Part shown: piece by piece, positions 1-5,552 of the stretch | Layout of the letters: each line of letters starts with the position of its first letter | Position numbering within the stretch: position 1 is the stretch's first letter | Origin: an uncultured Nitrosopumilaceae archaeon | Lineage (GTDB): Archaea; Thermoproteota; Nitrososphaeria; Nitrososphaerales; Nitrosopumilaceae | Assembly (NCBI GenBank): GCA_937875805.1 | Contig: CALFHG010000034.1 | Location: forward strand, 1-7,414 | Direction: 5' to 3' | Length of the DNA stretch: 7,414 nucleotides | Notes under the pieces: generated by a model | Seen by the model: the letters and a program-made list of their open reading frames with translations, nothing else | The model's database searches: none | What the model was told of the DNA's origin: nothing | Program-made: the position numbers and the translations under genes

Positions 1-13
1 AATTGAACATAAT

Positions 14-20
14 AAAGGAG
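14..20 (+). promoter_or_regulatory. Shine-Dalgarno-like site (AAAGGAG)
   Basis: AAAGGAG is a strong match to the anti-Shine-Dalgarno end of 16S rRNA. It lies 8 nt before an ATG at 29, an ideal spacing, and 4 nt before the ATT at 25, which is short. It is the only clear ribosome binding site I see in the window; the other genes look leaderless or nearly so. It therefore argues for initiation at 29, although the long downstream reading frame is in a different frame from that ATG (see the gene that follows). Confidence 0.55.
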
Positions 21-24
21 TAAA

Positions 25-429
25 ATTGATGAAGAGCGAGAAAAAGCCATCAATGCAGCCCTGAATCTTTTAGAAGAATGGGGGTCTGCATCAAAATTCA
101 TCTGGTTTAGGGAATTACATAGAATTACAGAGATTGACAAAGGATTACTTCGAAATATTCTCAATGAATTAAAAAAATCAAAAGAAGTTAAAGAAATGCA
201 CGGGACAAATAACAGAATATTTTTCTGCCTCAAAAAATATTACATAAAATGTAGAGATGTTGAATACAGATTCAAAGGAAAACAAATAATGTTAAAGGAT
301 GGAAGTAAAACAAAAATTATCCAAGGTTCAACTAATGCAACAGAACGAACTAGAAAAAGAATAGAGAAACAAAAAAACAAACGTAAATCTAAATCACTTA
401 CAAAAAAGAATAGACCACATAAATCATAA
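25..429 (+). CDS. Small basic winged-helix-like protein, 5' end apparently frameshifted or ATT-initiated
   Basis: The reading frame is open from 16 to 429 and gives about 134 residues if counted from the ATT at 25. It has no in-frame ATG, GTG or TTG before the ATG at 196. The first ~75 residues look like a helix-turn-helix with a wing: an amphipathic helix (AALNLLEEWG), then FRELHRITEIDKGLLRNILN with an ELKKS extension, then an NNRIFFCLKK strand pair. This resembles winged-helix DNA-binding domains, but no family is recognised. The last ~35 residues are a lysine/arginine-rich tail that could contact nucleic acid. A good Shine-Dalgarno site points to ATG 29, whose frame ends after 11 codons. 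One extra A in the A5 run at 41-45 would join it to this frame, giving MKSEKKAINAALN. So this is either a lesion or sequencing error, a programmed shift, or a rare ATT start. Starting at ATG 196 would cut the helix-turn-helix. It converges on the next gene with a 6-nt overlap. Confidence 0.5.
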   Translation: MDEEREKAINAALNLLEEWGSASKFIWFRELHRITEIDKGLLRNILNELKKSKEVKEMHGTNNRIFFCLKKYYIKCRDVEYRFKGKQIMLKDGSKTKIIQGSTNATERTRKRIEKQKNKRKSKSLTKKNRPHKS

Positions 430-654
430 AGAATCTTCAGATTGGCGTCTTGCAAAATTTGATTCTGCCCGTTTTAGTTTAGATGATTCTGCCACATCTT
501 CAGTCATATCAAATAGATTATGTAATTCCATATCAGGAGTCAATTCATCTTCTTTTTCATCATCTAAATCATATTCAAGATTAGCCAAGATATCCACATT
601 TTCTTCTAAAATATCAAGGCATTTTTTTACTGATTCAGGAAGGTCTTCATCCAT
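424..654 (-). CDS. Small acidic hypothetical protein
   Basis: This encodes 76 residues from an ATG start. I do not recognise a family. Counting the translation, 25 residues are Asp/Glu and 8 are Lys/Arg, so the protein is strongly acidic. Residues 1-37 alternate leucines and acidic residues in a pattern that suggests an amphipathic helix (KKCLDILEENVDILANLEY), followed by a DDEKEDE acidic run. The last ~15 residues carry most of the basic charge (KLKRAESNFARR). There is no signal peptide, membrane span or cysteine pair. Its 3' end overlaps the convergent basic helix-turn-helix-like gene by 6 nt. The acid/base contrast between these neighbours is visible, but an interaction would be speculation. 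Reality as a gene is supported by the clean ATG, the compositional bias, and its fit in the space between mer and the convergent gene. Confidence 0.6.
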   Translation of the reverse strand: MDEDLPESVKKCLDILEENVDILANLEYDLDDEKEDELTPDMELHNLFDMTEDVAESSKLKRAESNFARRQSEDSL

Positions 655-714
655 TACAATATCTAAAACGAGGTAAACTAAATGATTTACTGTTAGGTTA
701 TAGTAAAGAATGTC

Positions 715-1833
715 TTATTGTTGGGCCTTGGCCTTGGCTTTTTCACGTAATACTGGTATTACGTGAGTTGCAAATTTATCAATAGAGCCAAAGTAATTCT
801 TACCCCAGAATCTAATTACAAAGTGATTTACACCAGCATCCATGAATTTCTCAAATACTGGAATTATATCTTCAGGAGTACCAAGTGCAATTGAAGAACG
901 AGCAACATCATCAGGTAATTTTGTTGCAGCCTCTCTCATCTTTACAATCCAAGATTGGTCTGACATTGAATATTCTGTAAAGTATTTTACAAAATCAAAT
1001 CCTTCAATTTCTTTAATTCCGTGAACTCTCAAAATTTCAGGCTTGAATAAACTAACTTTTACTGCTTCTTTCATTTTGGCCCATGATTGTTCCGCATCTT
1101 CAGAAAAGTAAACATCAATGTCCAGGGCATATTGGAAATTATCTTTCTCTTCTTGTGTTCTATTATTTTCATCCATTGATTTTTCAATTTGTGCTTTATG
1201 ATCTGCAAAAAGTTCAGGAGTGTAACCAATTGGCAACCAACCATCACCTAATTTTCCAGTCATCGCAAGGGTACGTTTACCACCTGCTGCCATGTAAGTA
1301 GGTGGACGTGGTTTTCTAATTGGTGGTGCTTGCAAACATGCACCTTCTAATTTGTAATATTTACCATCATAGCTAACTGTGTTATCAGGAGTAGAATCAT
1401 ATAATTTATGAATAACTTGAATTTGTTCTTCCCATTTTGAAACTGGTTTCTCAAACGGAATACAAAATTCTTTTAGATTTTGTGCCTCACCTGCCCCAAT
1501 TCCTAAAATTGCTCTACCTTTAGAAACTCTATCAAGTGAAATTGCAGCTAGAGCAATGTTTGATGGATGTCGTCTTATGGCATCAGTAACACAAGTTCCA
1601 AGTTCAACATTCTGTGTGACTGCAGCAATTGCAGATAACATAACCCACGGATCTAATACAATTGCATGTTTCCATTGTGGGACGTTTGTATGGTCCATAT
1701 AGAAAATAGAATCATATCCAGTTTTATCGGCAAGTATACAGGCAGTTAAAATTTGATCTTCAGTATATCCGGCTCTTGCAACATTTAAGCCGTTTTGAAT
1801 ACCAAATTTCAATTTTTTATCTGCCAAGTACAT
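715..1833 (-). CDS. Mer-like F420-dependent LLM-class oxidoreductase (5,10-methylenetetrahydromethanopterin reductase family)
   Basis: This 372-residue protein has the TIM-barrel luciferase-like monooxygenase (LLM) fold signature. Visible features are an N-terminal strand (KLKFGIQNGLN), YDSIFYMDHTN at ~40-50, and the strongly Mer-like block ELGTCVTDAIRRHPSNIALA at 77-96, followed by SLDRVSKGRAILGIGAGE at 99-116. TYMAAGGKRTLAMTGKLGDGWL (179-200) is the next conserved LLM segment. In methanogens Mer reduces methylene- to methyl-tetrahydromethanopterin with F420H2. This protein is about 40-50 residues longer than methanogen Mer (~320-330), with the extra length in the 200-300 region, and the archaea suspected here are not methanogens. 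The assignment is therefore to the F420/LLM family; the true substrate is unknown and could be another F420-linked oxidation or reduction. A TATA-like element 22 nt upstream of the ATG suggests a leaderless transcript. It lies on the same strand as the alcohol dehydrogenase, but T-tracts and its own promoter separate them. Confidence 0.8.
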   Translation of the reverse strand: MYLADKKLKFGIQNGLNVARAGYTEDQILTACILADKTGYDSIFYMDHTNVPQWKHAIVLDPWVMLSAIAAVTQNVELGTCVTDAIRRHPSNIALAAISLDRVSKGRAILGIGAGEAQNLKEFCIPFEKPVSKWEEQIQVIHKLYDSTPDNTVSYDGKYYKLEGACLQAPPIRKPRPPTYMAAGGKRTLAMTGKLGDGWLPIGYTPELFADHKAQIEKSMDENNRTQEEKDNFQYALDIDVYFSEDAEQSWAKMKEAVKVSLFKPEILRVHGIKEIEGFDFVKYFTEYSMSDQSWIVKMREAATKLPDDVARSSIALGTPEDIIPVFEKFMDAGVNHFVIRFWGKNYFGSIDKFATHVIPVLREKAKAKAQQ

Positions 1834-1850
1834 TTACGTTAGATTATTAG

Positions 1851-1859
1851 AATAAAAAG
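1851..1859 (-). promoter_or_regulatory. TATA-like element for the Mer-like gene
   Basis: Read on the minus strand this is CTTTTTATT, centred about 22 nt upstream of the ATG at 1833. No Shine-Dalgarno site lies between it and the ATG. The spacing fits an archaeal TATA box directing a leaderless or near-leaderless mRNA. It is inferred from position and composition only, in a background that is already A/T-rich. Confidence 0.45.
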
Positions 1860-1897
1860 TTTCATCAAGCTGCCAATTTCGCAATTTAACAAGAAAA

Positions 1898-1926
1898 TAG
1901 AAAAAAAGTAAAAAATATTGAATTTT
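1898..1926 (-). terminator. T-tract terminator after the alcohol dehydrogenase gene
   Basis: Directly after the TAA stop, the minus strand carries a run of six T (1915-1910), a seven-T run (1907-1901), and a further T-rich stretch. No hairpin precedes them. Archaeal RNA polymerase terminates on such oligo-T tracts without a stem-loop. This would separate the alcohol dehydrogenase transcript from the Mer-like gene downstream. Confidence 0.5.
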
Positions 1927-2871
1927 TTACAAATTACCTGCTTTGATATCTTCAAGACACTTTACGACATCGTCTTTTGATATTGGAATTGGGTTTGGAT
2001 CCAAATGTCCTCTATCAGTCATTACAGTGTCAGCAGCTTCTGAAACATCAGCTTTGAGTTCTAATTTGTCAAAGCCCAGTTTTGCCATAGCCTCTTTGAA
2101 TCTATCATAGAAGATTGAATTGTTATGCTTGTGTGCAACAGTAGTACAAGAGGATAATGAATATCCGTGAGGTATACCCTCATTTGAGAACACATAGGAC
2201 AAGGCATGTCCTAAAGTGGTAGAGCAATTACCAAAGCCCATTCCAGACAACATTGATCCGTATGGATAGTTTTCTGGTTTGTCATTCATAATTGCATCAT
2301 ATAGAATCTCAAATGCTTGTTTACACAGAGTTCTTGTCAAGTCATTACCGAGTTTGCTATCATAGCCTTCAGTAGCTTGAGCACATGCATCACAGACAGA
2401 GCTTTTGAGGACTTGATCTGGAGTGCCATCCATAAAGTATGAATCAACTACAGCCATGTCAGCTAAAAATCTGTCTTCACGTAACAATTTCTTTTTACCA
2501 TCAAATTTGAGAACACAATAAGTTGTCATTTCAGCTCCAGTTCCAAATGTTGTTGGAATTAAGATTTTTTCTACTCCAAAATCTTGTGCAGCATATTTTA
2601 CAACATCCATTGAACTTCCACCACCCAATCCAATTAGAACAGAGGGTTTCTTTTCTTTGAATTCTGAAATCAGAGTATTGACATCGTCAATTGATGGTTC
2701 AGGTTTTACTTTATCATACAGCATATAATCCTGGATACCCATTTTTGCTAACCATTTGTCAGATAGTGCTGGCGGAACGGTTGTGACAACTAGGGCATTT
2801 TTTGGATATTCTGTTTGACCAAGTGCATCTTCTCCAAAGTTGATAATTTTTGGAATGCGAATTGTTTGCAT
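1927..2871 (-). CDS. Short iron-type alcohol dehydrogenase, candidate malonic/succinic semialdehyde reductase
   Basis: This 314-residue protein belongs to the iron-containing (group III) alcohol dehydrogenase family. Seen in order are the GLGGGSSMD nucleotide-binding loop (81-89), IPTTFGTGAEMT (105-116), SVCDACAQATEGYDS (158-172), LGHALSYVF (220-228) and EGIPHGYSLSS (231-241). The usual metal ligands are Asp, His, His, His. Here D161, H222 and H235 are present, but the first His position is Q165. The end of the second strand is VVTT rather than the Asp-containing VTD typical of NAD enzymes, which suggests NADP(H) (inference). Its length is below the usual 350-400, with a short C-terminal helical domain. 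From memory, malonic semialdehyde reductase of the thaumarchaeal 3-hydroxypropionate/4-hydroxybutyrate cycle is an iron-type alcohol dehydrogenase, making this a candidate ortholog. Tartronate-semialdehyde or another aldehyde reduction is the alternative. It is divergent from glycerate kinase with a shared TATA-like element. Confidence 0.82.
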   Translation of the reverse strand: MQTIRIPKIINFGEDALGQTEYPKNALVVTTVPPALSDKWLAKMGIQDYMLYDKVKPEPSIDDVNTLISEFKEKKPSVLIGLGGGSSMDVVKYAAQDFGVEKILIPTTFGTGAEMTTYCVLKFDGKKKLLREDRFLADMAVVDSYFMDGTPDQVLKSSVCDACAQATEGYDSKLGNDLTRTLCKQAFEILYDAIMNDKPENYPYGSMLSGMGFGNCSTTLGHALSYVFSNEGIPHGYSLSSCTTVAHKHNNSIFYDRFKEAMAKLGFDKLELKADVSEAADTVMTDRGHLDPNPIPISKDDVVKCLEDIKAGNL

Positions 2872-2888
2872 AAATCAAAGGCATCATT

Positions 2889-2904
2889 GATTATTATTAT
2901 ATCT
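2889..2904. promoter_or_regulatory. Shared bidirectional TATA-like element (alcohol dehydrogenase / glycerate kinase)
   Basis: The 51-nt gap between the two divergent start codons contains one A/T-only block, GATTATTATTATATCT. Its centre (~2896) is about 25 nt from the dehydrogenase ATG (2871) and about 27 nt from the kinase ATG (2923). These are the distances expected of a TATA box driving leaderless transcription in each direction. No Shine-Dalgarno site precedes either ATG. Either one element serves both genes or two boxes overlap here; the sequence alone cannot separate these. Confidence 0.5.
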
Positions 2905-2922
2905 TACAGTGTTAGAGACAGT

Positions 2923-4197
2923 ATGATTATTCAAAATTTTGATGATTTATCAACTACGGACAAGAAAAAGGATTGTTTAGAAATTTTAGAAGTAGGATTG
3001 CAAGCAGCAAATCCAGAAAACATCATTCCAAAATTTGTGACCCCTAATGAAATCAAAATTAACGGTAAATCTTTCAATCTGGAAAAATATTCAAACATCT
3101 ATTCAGTAGCTTTTGGCAAGGCAGGAGATACTATGACCAGAGCACTAAATGCAATAATTCCAGTAAAAAGTGGAATTATAGTCATTCCCAAAGGCTCAAA
3201 ATCAGTAATGAAAAGTAAAAAATTTCAAATTTTTAATTCTAGACACCCTAAACCAGACCAAACCAGTGTAAAGGCAGCAAAAGAAATCATGAAATTTGTT
3301 CAAAATAAGCGCAGTGATGAATTAATAATTTTTCTAGTTTCAGGTGGAGGTTCATCGCTGCTGGCATTACCAGATGATATCACTCTGGAGGACAAGGTGC
3401 ATGTCACAGATGTACTGTTAAAATCAGGAGCTACTATTCAAGAATTTAATTGTATTAGAAAACATCTATCCAAAATCAAAGGAGGTAAACTTGTTGAGAA
3501 TATGAAATGCCAAGGAGTAGGGTTGGTAATGTCAGATGTTGAAGGAGATGATCTTTCATCTATTGCATCAGGTACAACATACATGGATGACACAACATAT
3601 GCAGATGCATTAGAAATCATTGCTAAATATAAAATAAGATGGAAAATGCCTGATGAAGTTTTAACACTTTTAGAAAATAGAATGAATGAAAAAATAGATA
3701 CACCAAAAAAAGCTAGAATTGAAAATTATGTTATTGCAAATAATGATGACTGTTTGAATGAAATGAAAAACAAAGCAGAAAAAGATGGATACACAGTCGA
3801 TGTAATGCATGTTTTTGGAGATATTAAAGAAGCAGTTACAAAAATACTAGAAAAAATTTCAGAGAGTGAAAAAACATGTATCATTTTTGGAGGAGAAACA
3901 ACAGTCAAAGTTCTTGGAAAAGGAATGGGGGGAAGAAATCAAGAATTAGTTTTAAGATTATTAAAAAATACACAGAAAATGAAAAAAATAGTAATTTCAT
4001 CTGCAGGAACTGATGGCGTAGATGGCAATTCAGTCTTTGCAGGAGCAATCACAGAGAATGTGAAAGTAGATTTAGATTTAATGAAAGAATTTCTCAAAAA
4101 TAGTGATTCAGGAAGATTCTTTCAAAAACAAAAAGGAAACATCAAAACAAATCCAACACACACAAATCTAATGGATATAGGCGTAATTTTGAAATAA
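2923..4197 (+). CDS. gckA: Glycerate 2-kinase, MOFRL family (GckA type)
   Basis: This 424-residue enzyme phosphorylates D-glycerate to 2-phosphoglycerate with ATP in the cytoplasm, feeding lower glycolysis/gluconeogenesis. Conserved family features are AFGKAGDTM (63-71, with the Lys expected in the active site), NSRHPKPDQTS (105-115), the loop LVSGGGSSLLALP (138-150), CIRKHLSKIKGGKL (177-190), SDVEGDDLSSIASG (204-217), FGGETTVKVLGKGMGGRNQE (322-341) and the MOFRL segment SAGTDGVDGNSVFAGA (360-375). The length is normal. I chose the ATG at 2923 over an upstream ATG at 2815, because the extra 36 residues lie antisense inside the dehydrogenase, do not resemble the family, and would put the start upstream of the promoter element. 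The usual C-terminal TGPTGTN signature reads TNPTHTN here (409-415). A role linked to the divergent dehydrogenase (semialdehyde to glycerate to 2-phosphoglycerate) is an inference from position only. Confidence 0.88.
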   Translation: MIIQNFDDLSTTDKKKDCLEILEVGLQAANPENIIPKFVTPNEIKINGKSFNLEKYSNIYSVAFGKAGDTMTRALNAIIPVKSGIIVIPKGSKSVMKSKKFQIFNSRHPKPDQTSVKAAKEIMKFVQNKRSDELIIFLVSGGGSSLLALPDDITLEDKVHVTDVLLKSGATIQEFNCIRKHLSKIKGGKLVENMKCQGVGLVMSDVEGDDLSSIASGTTYMDDTTYADALEIIAKYKIRWKMPDEVLTLLENRMNEKIDTPKKARIENYVIANNDDCLNEMKNKAEKDGYTVDVMHVFGDIKEAVTKILEKISESEKTCIIFGGETTVKVLGKGMGGRNQELVLRLLKNTQKMKKIVISSAGTDGVDGNSVFAGAITENVKVDLDLMKEFLKNSDSGRFFQKQKGNIKTNPTHTNLMDIGVILK

Positions 4198-4244
4198 TTT
4201 TCAATGATTTAGACGTAAAATATCAGTATTGGAATACACGATCT

Positions 4245-4253
4245 GTTTTAATA
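4245..4253 (+). promoter_or_regulatory. Possible TATA-like element for the small Cys/His protein
   Basis: GTTTTAATA lies about 18 nt before the TTG at 4267 and about 36 nt before the in-frame ATG at 4285. Neither start is at an ideal leaderless distance, so it does not settle the start. The 69-nt gap holding it also has a near-direct repeat (TATTGGAATA at 4227 and TATTGGATATA at 4265) of unknown meaning. Confidence 0.3.
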
Positions 4254-4266
4254 GAATAATGACGTA

Positions 4267-4521
4267 TTGGATATAGAAAAATCCATGCTCGAGAAACAAT
4301 TCAATCCAGAGAGGCTATACAATAGAGTGGTTCATTTCTATATTGACAAAAAAGGATATTCAAAAGACAAAGCAAATGAAATTGCTCAAACAGTGGTACA
4401 AAAAGAAGCTCAACGAAGAATTTGTAAGAATGAAAAATGTAAGCACTTTTCGCATGACCATATTAGAAATGCAGAATCATGTCTAGCAAATAATTGTGAA
4501 TGTAGCAAGTTTACTAAGTGA
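4267..4521 (+). CDS. Small Cys/His-rich protein, putative zinc-binding
   Basis: This is 84 residues from a TTG at 4267, or 78 from the ATG at 4285. The start is uncertain: an ATG at 4259 is out of frame and stops after five codons. The N-terminal half (1-50) looks helical, with FNPERLYNRVVHFYIDKKGYSKDKANEIA and a QRRI junction. The C-terminal half is a Cys/His cluster: C53, C58, H60, H63, H65, C72, C77, C79. It appears as two copies of a C-x4-C-x-[H/C] unit (CKNEKCKH and CLANNCEC) 19 residues apart, which would suit one or two structural zinc ions. I do not recognise a named family; homologues restricted to Thaumarchaeota are likely but unchecked. A role in nucleic-acid or protein binding is plausible for a small zinc module but not shown. 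It overlaps the convergent nuclease gene by 8 nt. Confidence 0.7.
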   Translation: MDIEKSMLEKQFNPERLYNRVVHFYIDKKGYSKDKANEIAQTVVQKEAQRRICKNEKCKHFSHDHIRNAESCLANNCECSKFTK

Positions 4522-5503
4522 GATTATTCAACGAGTTTTCTAGTAATGGTTGTGCATTAATTCCTCTTTTACGCAAGTCCTCAGCAAATTCATCTACAAA
4601 TCCATGTATCGTGTATACTTGTTCAGCCCCAGATTGTACAACCATCTGGATTAACTCAGGGTAATCACAATGATCACTAATTGGGATTGAATAATCAGTT
4701 CGCCTTCCAAAAGAATATTTCATGGATTGTGCCCATCCGCTAAATCCAATAGTTACAGCACCATACTTTGATTTCATATCTTGAACAAATTTATTTTTGC
4801 TAGACATCAAAGGTGCAACCATAACCCAAGGTTTTTTTTCAAGTAAACCATTTCTTTCAGCCTCAGTATGTCCAATTCCATCATTTAGAGATACACCAAA
4901 TTTCTGATGTAATGTATTCATATCTTTTACCGAATCATGAAGATATAGTGGACCCCAGTGACCAAAAAATTGCGTAATTGTTTGTGCCTTACCTAATTGG
5001 TAACCCATTAAAATTACTGGGACGCCTTTTCCATAAAGTTCAGAAATTAATTCATTTACTTGTTTTAGAGTATCCTCAAGTTTAGGGAAAACAAATTCAG
5101 GTAGACCAAACGTGCACTCAGTGATGAGCGTTTTACATTTTGGAATTTTAGCTCCTTTGAGAAAACCACGATCTCTAGTGCAAACATCACCAGTATAGAA
5201 AATATCATCAAAAAGCAATCCTTTAGCACCTAAAATATGACCGCTGTCAATTAAAGAAAAATCATCAAGTGATTCTACGTGATTTTCCATCTTAAATCCT
5301 CGAAGATTAGCTATTTCATTAGTCTCAATAGAAGATAGAATAGTTCCGCCATTTTTTGACGGAAGATGATCAGAATGGGCATGAGATACAAAATTGACCC
5401 CATTAACGTCACTGTTTTTTGGATCCAAGTAGACTTGTTTACCACCAATCTCACACAGGATTCCATTTTTTGTCATCCTGACTTTACTAGGCAATGAAAA
5501 CAA
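4514..5503 (-). CDS. Metallo-beta-lactamase/beta-CASP nuclease, archaeal mRNA 3'-end processing factor-like (COG1236 type)
   Basis: This protein of up to 329 residues has all the main metal and catalytic motifs of a beta-CASP exo/endonuclease: HAHSDH (41-46), GHILGAKG (88-95, H89), YTGDVCTRD (103-111, D106), motif A with E129 in LITECTFG, motif B H278 in PISDHCDY, and motif C H300 in YTIHG. GFSGWAQ (253-259) is also typical. Relatives are annotated as mRNA 3'-end processing factors in archaea and as ligase-associated exonucleases in bacteria. No ligase gene is nearby and there is no N-terminal KH domain, so this is the short form and its RNA or DNA substrate is undecided. The longest frame starts at a TTG (5503). 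A TATA-like element at ~5522 predicts transcription starting near 5496, which favours the TTG at 5494 or the ATG at 5476 instead. The protein would then lose 3 or 9 residues and no motif. Confidence 0.82.
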   Translation of the reverse strand: MFSLPSKVRMTKNGILCEIGGKQVYLDPKNSDVNGVNFVSHAHSDHLPSKNGGTILSSIETNEIANLRGFKMENHVESLDDFSLIDSGHILGAKGLLFDDIFYTGDVCTRDRGFLKGAKIPKCKTLITECTFGLPEFVFPKLEDTLKQVNELISELYGKGVPVILMGYQLGKAQTITQFFGHWGPLYLHDSVKDMNTLHQKFGVSLNDGIGHTEAERNGLLEKKPWVMVAPLMSSKNKFVQDMKSKYGAVTIGFSGWAQSMKYSFGRRTDYSIPISDHCDYPELIQMVVQSGAEQVYTIHGFVDEFAEDLRKRGINAQPLLENSLNNLT

Positions 5504-5516
5504 AATTAGTTGGATT

Positions 5517-5527
5517 TGATATAAATT
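5517..5527. promoter_or_regulatory. Shared TATA-like element between the beta-CASP nuclease gene and purN
   Basis: The 49-nt gap between divergent genes holds one clear TATA-like block, TGATATAAATT (minus strand AATTTATATCA). Its centre is ~31 nt before the purN TTG at 5553. In the other direction it is ~19, 28 and 46 nt before the candidate nuclease starts at 5503, 5494 and 5476. No Shine-Dalgarno site is seen on either side. This resembles the arrangement upstream of the glycerate kinase. Confidence 0.5.
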
Positions 5528-5552
5528 GCAGGTTTGATCTAGTATTGACTAG

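Noticed and set aside
240..455. Antisense open frame rich in Phe/Leu over the first gene
   Set aside because: It is the complement of a lysine-rich coding tail; Phe/Leu codons arise from AAA/AAG runs. It has no start context and also overlaps the acidic gene.
1895..1930. Hairpin made by the A and T runs near the dehydrogenase stop codon
   Set aside because: Pairing of homopolymer A and T runs is expected by chance here. The oligo-T terminator reading is simpler.
2815..2922. N-terminal extension of glycerate kinase from an upstream ATG
   Set aside because: It lies antisense inside the dehydrogenase gene and upstream of the TATA-like element, and has no family similarity. ATG 2923 gives a normal-length enzyme.
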